A stretch of 54,973 nt of DNA from Paenibacillus cymbidii (GTDB lineage: Bacteria > Bacillota > Bacilli > Paenibacillales > NBRC-103111): NCBI RefSeq assembly GCF_004764705.1, contig NZ_SHLX01000047.1, positions 1-54,973 of the forward strand, given 5' to 3'. A model generated the notes under the pieces. The model worked only from the letters and a program-made list of their open reading frames with translations. It did no database searches and had not been told where the DNA came from. Within the stretch, counting starts at the first letter, position 1; each line of letters starts with the position of its first letter. A program made the translations under genes and the position numbers. Below are positions 25,720 through 34,111 of this stretch, piece after piece.

Positions 25720-27573
25720 TCAACCCGCCTCCGACGAAGATGCCTCGCCGCCGATGTCGGCGTAGAAGAACCAATTGCTTTTGCCCCGCAGCTTGGCTTC
25801 GTACATCGCCCGATCGGCCCGCTGCAGCAGCGCAAGTCCCCCGTCCCCGTCGCCCGGGCTGACGGCGATGCCGATGCTGGCCGACACGGCGACCCGCTGC
25901 CCGTCGATCCGCTCGATCCGGCGCGTGGCGGCTATCGTCTCCTGAGCGATCGCCGCAAGCTCCTGCCGCTCCGCCGGCGCATCGAGCACGACGACGAACT
26001 CGTCGCCCGCCCATCTGGCGCACAAGCCCCGGTCGCCGACGCACACCCGCAGCAGCTCCGCCACCTCCTGCAGCAGCCGGTCGCCGGTGTCGTGGCCGAG
26101 GGTGTCGTTCACTTTTTTGAACCCGTCCAAATCCATGAAAAATACCGCCAGCGGCTCCCCCGACGCTTGCGCCCGCGCAGTCGCCTGCTGCAGCCGCTCC
26201 CCGGCCAGCCGCCGGTTCGGCAAACCCGTCAGTTCGTCGTAATTCGCCTTTCGCTCCTCCTCCGTCCGGTCGCCGAACGCGAACAAATAGCCGTGCAGCT
26301 TGCCGTCCGCCTCGTCCACGATCGGGCTGGCGTAACAATCGAAGTGCCGTTCCCCTTCCGGCCCCGTCCCGACGGTTACCCGCTCGCGGAACGGCTTGTC
26401 GTCCCGCTGCGCCAAATAGGCGCCAATCCGCTCCGGCAGCCCGCCGTACGCGGCCTTCATGCCGCGGCAATAGGCGGCCAGCGACTCGCCGACGCGCAGC
26501 GGCTTGCCGAACAACGGCGCGAAGCGGCCGTTGACGAACAGCACGGTGCCGTCGCTGTCGCACCTCGCAATCGCCTCGCGGCTCGAGGCCATCATGCGCT
26601 CGATGATGTCGCGTTGTTCGGCGATTTTGCGCGCGGCGAGCCGGCTTTGTTCGAACAGGGTGCGATACTTCGCTTCGCTCTCCGTCACTTGCCCGTTCAG
26701 CGCCGCCAGGCTGCGGTACATGCGCGTGAATTCGTAAAGCATGCCGCTCAGCACGATTGCGGCGAACACGAACGTGTCCCACTTGGACACGTACCAGCCC
26801 AGGCTGAATCGCTGGCCGCCGCCGAACGCGAGCCCAACGTCCAGCATCGTCGCCAGCAGCGCCACACACAGCCATAACGACGGGACCGTTCTGCCGCCGG
26901 TGGCCCGGTAGTAGACGATGAGCGCCAGCAAGCTGAGCAGCAGCACCGGCAGGCCGAAGGCATACAGGAATACCGGCGTCACCCGGCCGAAATCCATTGC
27001 AAGCGGCAGCCGTCGCCAGTGGACGCACGCGATATACGCAAGCAAACAGACAAGCGCGGCGACGGCGAGAAACACCGCCCCCGCCAGCAGATGCGCCGGG
27101 CGCGCGCCGATCGGCCGACGCTTGCGGGAGAAGGCCTCCAGAATCACATGCAGCAAGATCGCCGCCGGAAATCCGGCATGCCAGAAAATATACACGTATT
27201 CCGCCGTCTGGGGACTGGCGTGAAACAAACCGTTGCGCGACACGATGCCGGGAAACGTCAGCAAGTACACCCCCGTCATCAGCGCGGAATACCAGTAGCC
27301 CGCGGCGACGGCGAGAATCGCCGGCGACCGCGCGACCCGATACTGGCTGTACAGCACGAAAACCGTCATCAACTCGAAGCAGATGACGGGCCCGAACAGA
27401 ACCGCCTGATAGGCCGGCGAAGGCGGCAGCGGCAAGCGCACGAAAGGAGTGATAAGCAAGGAGGTAAGCGCCACGAACGCGGCGAAATAGAACGCCGCTC
27501 TGCGCTGAGCGGGTTCGGCCGGAAAGGAGAAGAGCGAATAAATCGTCGATTCGGCTGGTTGCCGGCTGTTCAT
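25720..27573 (-). CDS. MASE4-PAS-GGDEF diguanylate cyclase
   Basis: 617 residues. About eight membrane helices in the first 290 residues with the MASE4 pattern (VLYSQYRVARSPAILAVAAGYW; TFPGIVSRNGLFHASPQTAEYVYIFWHAGFP), a linker coil, a PAS-like domain (330-440) and a GGDEF domain (445-610) with DELTGLPNRR, FFMDLDGFKKVND and the active loop WAGDEFVVV (AGDEF at 522-526, an accepted GGDEF variant). It should make c-di-GMP in response to a membrane signal. ATG 27573 has GGGGGAAG upstream; ATG 27591 is an alternative. It starts 25 bases after the LarA-like gene and likely shares its transcript. Confidence 0.87.
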   Translation of the reverse strand: MNSRQPAESTIYSLFSFPAEPAQRRAAFYFAAFVALTSLLITPFVRLPLPPSPAYQAVLFGPVICFELMTVFVLYSQYRVARSPAILAVAAGYWYSALMTGVYLLTFPGIVSRNGLFHASPQTAEYVYIFWHAGFPAAILLHVILEAFSRKRRPIGARPAHLLAGAVFLAVAALVCLLAYIACVHWRRLPLAMDFGRVTPVFLYAFGLPVLLLSLLALIVYYRATGGRTVPSLWLCVALLATMLDVGLAFGGGQRFSLGWYVSKWDTFVFAAIVLSGMLYEFTRMYRSLAALNGQVTESEAKYRTLFEQSRLAARKIAEQRDIIERMMASSREAIARCDSDGTVLFVNGRFAPLFGKPLRVGESLAAYCRGMKAAYGGLPERIGAYLAQRDDKPFRERVTVGTGPEGERHFDCYASPIVDEADGKLHGYLFAFGDRTEEERKANYDELTGLPNRRLAGERLQQATARAQASGEPLAVFFMDLDGFKKVNDTLGHDTGDRLLQEVAELLRVCVGDRGLCARWAGDEFVVVLDAPAERQELAAIAQETIAATRRIERIDGQRVAVSASIGIAVSPGDGDGGLALLQRADRAMYEAKLRGKSNWFFYADIGGEASSSEAG

Positions 27574-27598
27574 CGGAGTGTCTTCCCCCATTTTATTT

Positions 27599-28846
27599 TC
27601 AGCTGCGCTTCCGCCCGCTGCCCGGATCGCATTGTATATCGGGATGCGCCATCGCTTCAGGCAGCATGTTTTCCGATATCCAGATTTCCTCCAGGTGAAG
27701 CGTATTGCGAATGCGCAAGACGCGAACCTTGTCCAGGTCGAAAGCGTTGCAAGTTTTGATCGCCGCCTTGATCGCAAGCTCCTCCGACTCCAGCACCATG
27801 GGCACTTTGATGACGCTGACTACGGTGCTGGTCAATGCGTTCGCATAACCTTTGTCCCAATCGATGGCTCCGAACGCCTTGCGGGTCGTCATATCCGCCA
27901 TTCCGATTCCCGTCGCGTTGCCATGCGTTTTATCGGTCAGTCCGAGCACAACAATTCGTGAAATCTGCGGCCCTCCACTCGCGTACGGCGTGGCATACCG
28001 ACCTGTAATGTTGGGATCCATGCCGTCGCCCGAAATATCTTTGCCGATCTCCTCGACGATCAGCACATCGATATCGTCGAACAGCAAGCGCGGCATGAGC
28101 CGTTTGGCTTCAAGCAGCAGCGCCGGCTCCATTTCCTCCAACTGTTCCGCCGGTACCGCCACGATCCTCGCCGGCCGATCGTAGGCGTTCTCGATCGACC
28201 CGAGGCCAAACACGATCGGCGCCGAGGCCAGAACAAGCTTCGCCATTTCCGGGACATGTTCGGCCATATATTTGAAGCTGAACGCGTGGGCGGCTTCGGC
28301 GCCTTTTTGTTTGCCGAGGCCGATGGTGATCATCTTCATCAGTCCGCTTTCGACAGGGCCGCGAAAGGCGGTATGCGGCTTGATGCGGTTGACGACTACA
28401 ATCTTGTCCGCCTCGTACGCATGTTTGTCGATGTAGACCGGCAACCCGTTCGGCAGCCTGCCTAGCTCTATCACATCCATGCTCGAGCGGATTGGCGCCT
28501 CGATCGTATCCTCCGTTACCCCCAGTTGAGCCAGCACCTCTCGCTGTCCCTCTGCTGTCGCTCCGCCATGGCTGCCCATCGCGGGCACAATAAACGGATG
28601 GCCGCCCGCCGCTTTAATCGCCCGTACCGTCTCCCGCACCATAATCGCGATATCGGCGACGCCGCGGCTGCCGACGGCTACAGCCACACGGTCTCCGGAC
28701 ACAATCCGCTGCATGACGTTCGCGTCGCGCAGCGCAGCGCGGACTGCCTCCGGCACATCGTCAATTTCCGGCGCCTGAAAACACTGCCTTACTTTCACCA
28801 TTCTCGGAATCGCGATCGGGTTCAGCAATTGTTCCATTATGGTCAT
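27599..28846 (-). CDS. LarA N-terminal-domain (DUF2088) protein
   Basis: 415 residues of the lactate racemase LarA N-terminal family: DRVAVAVGSRGVADIAIMVRETVRAIKAAGGHPFIVPAMGSHGGAT, VNRIKPHTAFRGPVESGLMKM and EEIGKDISGDGMDPNITG. It lacks the complete LarA C-terminal domain arrangement and no nickel-pincer cofactor genes (larBCE) are present, so it is probably not a lactate racemase. Related stand-alone proteins occur near sugar-acid genes. ATG 28846 has AAAGGATG eight bases upstream. Transcribed together with the GGDEF gene. Confidence 0.8.
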   Translation of the reverse strand: MTIMEQLLNPIAIPRMVKVRQCFQAPEIDDVPEAVRAALRDANVMQRIVSGDRVAVAVGSRGVADIAIMVRETVRAIKAAGGHPFIVPAMGSHGGATAEGQREVLAQLGVTEDTIEAPIRSSMDVIELGRLPNGLPVYIDKHAYEADKIVVVNRIKPHTAFRGPVESGLMKMITIGLGKQKGAEAAHAFSFKYMAEHVPEMAKLVLASAPIVFGLGSIENAYDRPARIVAVPAEQLEEMEPALLLEAKRLMPRLLFDDIDVLIVEEIGKDISGDGMDPNITGRYATPYASGGPQISRIVVLGLTDKTHGNATGIGMADMTTRKAFGAIDWDKGYANALTSTVVSVIKVPMVLESEELAIKAAIKTCNAFDLDKVRVLRIRNTLHLEEIWISENMLPEAMAHPDIQCDPGSGRKRS

Positions 28847-29092
28847 CGACGGTCATCCTTTCCGTTATACGTGCGAACCGAGGCGGGGCCATGCACGGCC
28901 GCTCTCCTTTTCTGCGATACCTGTAGTTAGCTGCATCGTAGCACAAATAGGCAGCGATTTTATAGAGACTTCCGGAAGTTTTTTGAATTTCTCATCCAAT
29001 ACAAGTGGCTCGAAACGGACAAGCCCATCTTTTGTAAACCGCGTTTCATATGGTACCATGAAGTGGAAAATAGAAGAGGGAGGCGAAAGCGA

Positions 29093-29536
29093 ATGGACAC
29101 GGAAACGCTGGAGCTCGTCGAACTGGAGATCGCGCGTTTGGTGCGGCGCGTCGCATCGTTCTCCTTCGACAAGAACGGAGCCAGCCTGGACCGCTCCGCC
29201 TACTTGCTGCTGTACCGGATCACCAAGCGCGGCGCCGCCGGCGTCAAAACGCTGGCCGACGAGCTGAGGCTCGACATCTCCACCGTCAGCCGGCAGACGG
29301 CGGCGCTGGAGCAGAAGGGGCTCGTGGTGCGCAAGCCGGTCCCGCTCGACCGCCGCGCGTATGTACTGGAGATAACGCCGCTCGGCACAAGCGAGTTGGC
29401 CGCCTTCAAGCAGGTGCGGCTGCAAGCGATCGCGGGCATTATGCAGGATTGGTCCGAAGAGGAACGGGCGCAGTTCGGCACGCTGCTCGGCAAGTTCAAC
29501 CGCAGCCTGAGCAAGCTGTCCGACAGTCGCGGTTGA
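29093..29536 (+). CDS. MarR-family regulator
   Basis: 147 residues with a MarR winged helix (LLLYRITKRGAAGVKTLADELRLDISTVSRQTAALEQKGLVVRKPVPLDRRAYVLEITPLG) flanked by dimer helices. The start at ATG 29093 follows GGGAGG. A palindrome ATGGTACCAT at about 29050-29059 lies just upstream and could be its operator. It is divergent from the LarA-like gene and about 110 bases before the LtaS-like gene; its target is unknown. Confidence 0.85.
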   Translation: MDTETLELVELEIARLVRRVASFSFDKNGASLDRSAYLLLYRITKRGAAGVKTLADELRLDISTVSRQTAALEQKGLVVRKPVPLDRRAYVLEITPLGTSELAAFKQVRLQAIAGIMQDWSEEERAQFGTLLGKFNRSLSKLSDSRG

Positions 29537-29583
29537 GCCGGCAGCAGAACGCCTGTCTAGAAGCAGGCTCCAGTTAATTGAGG

Positions 29584-29612
29584 TTGTTCATCGCCACAGG
29601 TAGTTGTATAAT
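29584..29612 (+). promoter_or_regulatory. Promoter of the LtaS-like gene
   Basis: -35 TTGTTC (29584-29589), 17-base spacer, -10 TATAAT (29607-29612), followed by CGGGGTG before the GTG start at 29645. Confidence 0.65.
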
Positions 29613-29644
29613 GCAATCATTATACGAGAACCGGGGTGCTTTCT

Positions 29645-31537
29645 GTGAGGATCTTGAACCGCCGTTTTTTCTTCTTTACGGTCATCCTCCTGCTCAAGGG
29701 ATATCTCGCCTGGAACGTCGTGTTCGACAACGTGTCGCTCGGCATGACGCTGCTGACGGAGATTCCTTGCATCTGGGGAGTCTTTTGTCTGATCGAGTGG
29801 TGGGCCAGCAAACGGAAGCTGCTCTACTACGTGATCGTCAATCTGCTGTTTACGCTGCTCTATTTCACGGTCCTGATGTATTACAAATATTACGGCATCA
29901 TCGTCACTTATCACGCCCTGCATCAAGCCGATAAAGTAACGCAAGTAGGCAACAGCACCTATTCGCTGCTCGACCCTTACTATTTGCTCATCTTCCTCGA
30001 CATTGTCGTGCTGGCTGCGCTGCTGTGGTGGCCGAAGAAACGCAAGGAGCTTCAAACGATTGGCATCCGGCCGATGAACCGGAGGCTGATTACCGGCCTG
30101 TTCGTCGTTTCGCTTGTGGTCAGCCTGTTCAACATTTGGCCGAACCGGGCCAACATGAACGAGAACAAACAAGCTTCGGAGATGGGCATCCTGAATTACG
30201 AGCTGTATACGCTGCTCTCCGATCCGATGGAGAAGGAGGAGCTCGTCGACAAAGCGAACATCACGCAAAGCGCCATCGACAAGCTGAAAGGCGTGTCGGA
30301 ACAAGGCGAAGAGGCGGGCCAATGGGCAGCCGCCGAAGGCAAAAACGTCATCATCATCCAAATGGAATCGTTCCAGAACTTCCTGATCGGGCTGACCGTC
30401 GACGGCAAGGAAATCACGCCGAATATGAACCGGCTGGCGCAGGACGATTTTCACTTCGACCGGTTCTTTACGATGGTGGGGCAAGGCACAACGTCGGACG
30501 CCGAATACGTGGTCAATACGTCGATGTATGTGCCGAAGCACGCGGCGGCAACCGATCACTACGTCGACAAGGCGCTGCCGAGCTTGCCCAAGCTGATGCA
30601 CGCGAACGGTTATCTGGCCGCTACGTTCCATACGAACAAGGTGGAGTTCTGGAACCGCATCGAGCTGTACCCGGCGCTGGGCTGGGATCGGTACTACGAC
30701 GAACGTTTCTTCGGGGATGACGACCATGTCGCCTTCGGCTCGTCGGACGAAGTGCTGTACGCCAAAACGCTCGATGAGCTGCAGCGGCTGGATGAGCAGG
30801 AGCAGCCGTTCTACGCGCAGATCATTTCGATGAGCGCGCATCATCCGTACGACATTCCGAAGTCGAAGTACAAGATGACGCTGCCCGACCGGTTCGAAAA
30901 CACGCTGGTAGGCGACTACATTCGCGCCCAGAATTACGCCGATTATGCGCTCGGAGCCTTCATCGACGGCCTGAAATCGAGCGGGCTGTGGGAAGACAGC
31001 GTCGTGCTGCTGTACGGCGATCACCAGGGCTTGCCGCTGTATTCGCTCAGCAAGGACGAAAAAACGCTGATGCAGGAAATGGTCGGCCACGAGTACGGGT
31101 ACACGGACATGTTCAATATTCCGCTTATTATGCACGTGCCGGACGTCACTTATCCCGCCGTCATCCATACGACCGGAGGGCAGATCGACATTTTGCCTAC
31201 CGTGGCGAATTTGACCGGCGTCAAGCTTGACGACCAGTTGCACTTCGGCCAGGACCTGCTGAACGCCGAATCCAACTTGCTGCCGATGCGCCATTTCCTG
31301 CCTACCGGCTCGGTCGTGACGGATACGGATATTTTCCTGACCGGCAAAGGATACGAGGACGGCACGAACTACTCGCTCTCCGGCGGCACGGTCGACCAGG
31401 CGCGCACTACCGAGGAGCAGTACAACCGCGCGCTGGAGCTGCTGCATTTGTCCGACAGCTACGTCGAGCAACTCCCGGACCGGCCGCAAACCGCAAGCCC
31501 CGGACCGAGCGCGACGGGGGCCGCGGCGCCGAAGTAG
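29645..31537 (+). CDS. ltaS: Lipoteichoic acid synthase (LtaS family)
   Basis: 630 residues: five N-terminal membrane helices (to about residue 165), a linker, then an extracellular sulfatase-fold domain. Key residues of LtaS are visible: Glu in IIIQMESFQNF (about 241), the catalytic Thr in GQGTTSDAEY (about 283), HTNKVEFWNR, and YGDHQG with the Asp-His metal pair. It should polymerise glycerol phosphate from phosphatidylglycerol on the outside of the membrane. A Pro/Ala/Gly-rich tail ends the protein. GTG 29645 follows CGGGGTG; another GTG at 29636 is possible. Alternatives are LtaP-type primase or a paralogue such as YfnI/YqgS. Confidence 0.85.
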   Translation: MRILNRRFFFFTVILLLKGYLAWNVVFDNVSLGMTLLTEIPCIWGVFCLIEWWASKRKLLYYVIVNLLFTLLYFTVLMYYKYYGIIVTYHALHQADKVTQVGNSTYSLLDPYYLLIFLDIVVLAALLWWPKKRKELQTIGIRPMNRRLITGLFVVSLVVSLFNIWPNRANMNENKQASEMGILNYELYTLLSDPMEKEELVDKANITQSAIDKLKGVSEQGEEAGQWAAAEGKNVIIIQMESFQNFLIGLTVDGKEITPNMNRLAQDDFHFDRFFTMVGQGTTSDAEYVVNTSMYVPKHAAATDHYVDKALPSLPKLMHANGYLAATFHTNKVEFWNRIELYPALGWDRYYDERFFGDDDHVAFGSSDEVLYAKTLDELQRLDEQEQPFYAQIISMSAHHPYDIPKSKYKMTLPDRFENTLVGDYIRAQNYADYALGAFIDGLKSSGLWEDSVVLLYGDHQGLPLYSLSKDEKTLMQEMVGHEYGYTDMFNIPLIMHVPDVTYPAVIHTTGGQIDILPTVANLTGVKLDDQLHFGQDLLNAESNLLPMRHFLPTGSVVTDTDIFLTGKGYEDGTNYSLSGGTVDQARTTEEQYNRALELLHLSDSYVEQLPDRPQTASPGPSATGAAAPK

Positions 31538-31559
31538 CTTCGTTAAGTCCACTGGGGGA

Positions 31560-31751
31560 AAAATAGCCCATGAAAAATGGCTTATTCGTGCCATTTCAGT
31601 CGCTCCAACGGAAATAGCCAGCGAAATCGCTGGCTATTTTGCTCAAACAGCACTCAAATGGCGGTTTGCTAACGAATAGCCAGTGTTTACACTGGCTATT
31701 CGTTGCGTCTTGCTACTTTGGAGGAAATAGGCCATTAAACATGGCCTATTT
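31560..31751. repeat. Family A four-hairpin element, copy 4, reversed (192 bp)
   Basis: Hairpins start at about 31560, 31612, 31675 and 31725, the mirror order of the other copies. The central ones have arms AAATAGCCAGCGA / TCGCTGGCTATTT and AATAGCCAGTG / CACTGGCTATT. It fills the gap between the converging LtaS-like and helix-hairpin-helix genes. Confidence 0.9.
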
Positions 31752-31880
31752 CTGTTGAAGCAGCTTGTCTGAACCGATCGGTTCGGTCGAGGCTGCGACC
31801 GTGGTACGGTTTGCGCAACGTGGCGGGGATCCGGCGGTGGACGGGGCGTCACGAAGACGTCAAGCCGCCCTGTCGCCGGC

Positions 31881-32183
31881 TTACATCGGCTGCTTGAACG
31901 CCAGGCCGATGTCAGCCAGCGCGGCGCGCAGCGAGCCCATCGCCTTCGGCCCCATGCCGTGCAGCTTCAGCACCTCGGCTTCGCTAACGGCGGCGAACTG
32001 CTCCAGCCATACATAACCGGCACCCGCCAGCGCCCTTCGCGCCGGATTGGACAGCCCTGCCGGCAGCGCCGTGCCCGCACTTGTGCCCGCTCCCACACTC
32101 GCACCTGCGCTACCGCCTGCTCCCGCACTCGCGCCTTTGCCTGCGCTTGTGTCCGCGCTTGCTCCCGTTTGTCGCTTGCTCAT
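31881..32183 (-). CDS. Small protein with helix-hairpin-helix/RNAP alpha-CTD-like domain
   Basis: 100 residues. A basic start (MSKRQTG), then ~40 residues of Ala/Gly/Ser/Thr low complexity, then LPAGLSNPARRALAGAGYVWLEQFAAVSEAEVLKLHGMGPKAMGSLRAALADIGLAF, which matches helix-hairpin-helix modules like the RNA polymerase alpha C-terminal domain and DNA-binding HhH proteins. Likely a DNA-binding accessory protein; partner unknown. The start at ATG 32183 has AAGGAG eight bases upstream; an ATG six bases earlier is too close. The flexible linker is unusual for so short a protein. Confidence 0.7.
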   Translation of the reverse strand: MSKRQTGASADTSAGKGASAGAGGSAGASVGAGTSAGTALPAGLSNPARRALAGAGYVWLEQFAAVSEAEVLKLHGMGPKAMGSLRAALADIGLAFKQPM

Positions 32184-32269
32184 CGTCATCGCTCCTTTTT
32201 CCTTCCAGTATACCATTACTTTTTCGTTGACAGACGCCGCAGCGCTTCCAGGGAAAGGACGACTTTCGC

Positions 32270-33082
32270 ATGAGCATGCAGGAGCTGGCTTCGGTCATTC
32301 CGCTTTTTGAACATATGGCTGCGTACCGGACGTCGCAGACGATCGCCGTTCCGGCCGGCAGCCACCGGCTGATCGTCGCGCTGAGCGGGCACGTGTCCGT
32401 CACCGGCAGCGACGGAGAGCCCGCACCGGTGGCGCAGGCGTTTGCCTGCGATCCGCTTCATGGGCCTTACCGCGTCCAGGTGCCGCGTACGCGGGAAGCA
32501 TCTTACATCGTCCTGTCGTACCGCGTGTTCCCCGAAACAAGCGCCTGGAGCTTGTACGGACCGCTTCGCGCCTCAAGCGCCGTCAAAATCAAATACATGC
32601 TGGACGAGCTGGCCCTGTTCGCCCAGGCGCCGGGAAACGCCGAACCGGAGCACGAACGCGTCGTGCGGCAAGTGCGCAAACGGCTGCTGCTCGAGCGGGT
32701 GCTGTTCATCTACTTATACGAAACGGCCCGCGCCCGGGAGGTCCAGTCGTCTGCCGCCAACATGGAAGAATCGCTCGCCTACATCAACGAGCATTATATG
32801 TTGAAGCTGACCTTGCCGCAGCTTGCCGAACGCGCCGGCGTCAGTGTCGGGCATTACACTGTGCTGTTTAAGGCAATGACCGGCACGACCATGAGCCACT
32901 ACTTGCGTCGGCTGCGCATCGACAAGGAGAAACAGATGTTCCGCCATTTCCGCCTGCCCGCCAAGGAAGTCGCCCAGCGCGTCGGTTATGCCGACTACTT
33001 TCATTTCAGCCGCGCCTTCAAGCTGGAGGCCGGCTGCTCGCCTACCGCCTTCCTGAGGACCGGCAGCGGCGAAATCGAATAA
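32270..33082 (+). CDS. AraC-family regulator (Btr-like position next to an iron-regulated gene)
   Basis: 270 residues with an N-terminal cupin-like domain and two C-terminal helix-turn-helix motifs (LTLPQLAERAGVSVGHYTVLFKAMTGTTMSHYL; AKEVAQRVGYADYFHFSRAFKLEAGCSPTAFL). In Bacilli, AraC proteins of this layout (for example Btr) sense siderophores and activate uptake genes. Here a Fur box and the stump of a secreted protein follow 60 bases downstream, so this regulator has probably lost its target. AAAGGA precedes ATG 32270. Confidence 0.82.
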   Translation: MSMQELASVIPLFEHMAAYRTSQTIAVPAGSHRLIVALSGHVSVTGSDGEPAPVAQAFACDPLHGPYRVQVPRTREASYIVLSYRVFPETSAWSLYGPLRASSAVKIKYMLDELALFAQAPGNAEPEHERVVRQVRKRLLLERVLFIYLYETARAREVQSSAANMEESLAYINEHYMLKLTLPQLAERAGVSVGHYTVLFKAMTGTTMSHYLRRLRIDKEKQMFRHFRLPAKEVAQRVGYADYFHFSRAFKLEAGCSPTAFLRTGSGEIE

Positions 33083-33144
33083 TCCGACATGCCCAATCTG
33101 CAAAATGTTCATGGCCTAACTGCCCGTATGCCGCTACAATCAAT

Positions 33145-33165
33145 TGAGAATAATTATTATTTTCA
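33145..33165 (+). promoter_or_regulatory. Fur box
   Basis: TGAGAATAATTATTATTTTC (33145-33164) fits two overlapping 7-1-7 Fur heptamers related to TGATAAT-N-ATTATCA, immediately before AGGAGG (33165-33170). Confidence 0.7.
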
Positions 33166-33181
33166 GGAGGAACGATCGATC

Positions 33182-33253
33182 ATGCAACATCGTCTGCCCC
33201 GATTGCTCACACTGGCGCTTGCGCTCGTGATGGCGATCTCCCATTCTCGCTGA
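33182..33253 (+). pseudogene. Stump of a Fur-regulated secreted protein (probably siderophore-binding lipoprotein)
   Basis: With a Fur box and AGGAGG upstream, ATG 33182 begins a typical signal peptide (MQHRLPRLLTLALALVMAIS) that ends at TGA after 23 residues, just where a lipobox cysteine would be expected. The terminator of the next gene begins about 30 bases later. The mature part appears to be deleted. It could instead be a very short regulatory peptide, but the signal-peptide character and the AraC neighbour favour a lost FeuA-type receptor. Confidence 0.6.
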
Positions 33254-33285
33254 TTAACCGACTGGCTTACATCTTGTCCACGCAC

Positions 33286-33325
33286 AAAAAAACGAACCGG
33301 GACGGGAGTCCCGGTTCGTTTTTTG
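33286..33325. terminator. Bidirectional rho-independent terminator
   Basis: An 18-base perfect stem (CAAAAAACGAACCGGGAC with its complement) around a GGGA loop, with A and T tracts at the two ends. It ends ten bases before the stop of the minus-strand secreted protein gene and serves both sides. Confidence 0.9.
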
Positions 33326-33334
33326 TCGGCCACC

Positions 33335-34027
33335 CTACGCAAACTTCTGCGGAAACTGCTTCACGATGCCTTCCGTCAGCGTATCCGCCAGCATCGCGAG
33401 GTGCGCCTGCCCTTTGTCGTAGGCGGCGACATCCCCCGCCCAATCTTTCTTCAACCGCGTGGTCAGCGCTTCCGTCACAAGCTCGAGATGCTTGTCGAAC
33501 ATGTCCTTCAGCTGCTGGTATGGCCAATTGTCGGGGTTCGCCGAGTGCAAAAACTTGACGATCTCGTCTCCATTGCGGTGCCATTCTTTGTCGAGCTTCT
33601 CGACTTCGGCTGTTTGGCCCGCTTTGGCGGCGGCGACGATTCGGCCGGCAATCAGGATGTGCTCCCGCAGCAGCCCGGCCAGCTTGTCGCCGGCGGCATC
33701 GCCGTAGTAGGGTTTGATCGCGTTGCCGATATCCTGCTGGTTCTGCAGCAGCCGGTTCAGCGTCGTCTGCTGGTCCTCCAGCCCCGCCAGCGCGCTGACG
33801 ATATAGTTGCGCGTCCAGGTCACGTGATCGGACCACAGCCGCCGCATCGTATTGCCAAGCTGCACCGCTTTCGGGCTGATGCATACCGTCTTCTGGCCGC
33901 TCTGACCGTTCGGATGCCCTTGTGCCTCAACCGCGGGACTTGCCGTTGCCGTACCTGCCGCTCCCGCCTGCAAGGGAGTCGTCCCCACGGTCGCAAGCAA
34001 GGCGATCGCCAGAACCATATTTCTCAC
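33335..34027 (-). CDS. Secreted helical protein of unknown function
   Basis: 230 residues. A signal peptide (MRNMVLAIALLATVGTTPLQAGAAG) is followed by an all-helical domain with several His/Trp residues: GNTMRRLWSDHVTWTRNYIVSALAGLED, REHILIAGRIVAAAKAG, EWHRNGDEIVKFLH, DMFDKHLELVTEAL. The spacing suggests a four-helix bundle that could hold a metal or heme; I do not recognise a named family. GTG 34027 is preferred because AGGGGA lies nine bases upstream; a TTG at 34057 lacks one. Confidence 0.7.
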   Translation of the reverse strand: MRNMVLAIALLATVGTTPLQAGAAGTATASPAVEAQGHPNGQSGQKTVCISPKAVQLGNTMRRLWSDHVTWTRNYIVSALAGLEDQQTTLNRLLQNQQDIGNAIKPYYGDAAGDKLAGLLREHILIAGRIVAAAKAGQTAEVEKLDKEWHRNGDEIVKFLHSANPDNWPYQQLKDMFDKHLELVTEALTTRLKKDWAGDVAAYDKGQAHLAMLADTLTEGIVKQFPQKFA

Positions 34028-34111
34028 GCGCGCTCGTCCCCTTCGGACGGCTTCCAACCGTCCTTAGTTTGGAGCATTCATTTCCCTTTCATGCATGACG
34101 GGGCAGGCGTG

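Noticed and set aside
29588..31594. Long minus-strand open frame opposite the LtaS-like gene
   Set aside because: Composition is rich in Arg/His/Gln with no domain; the plus strand carries all LtaS catalytic motifs.
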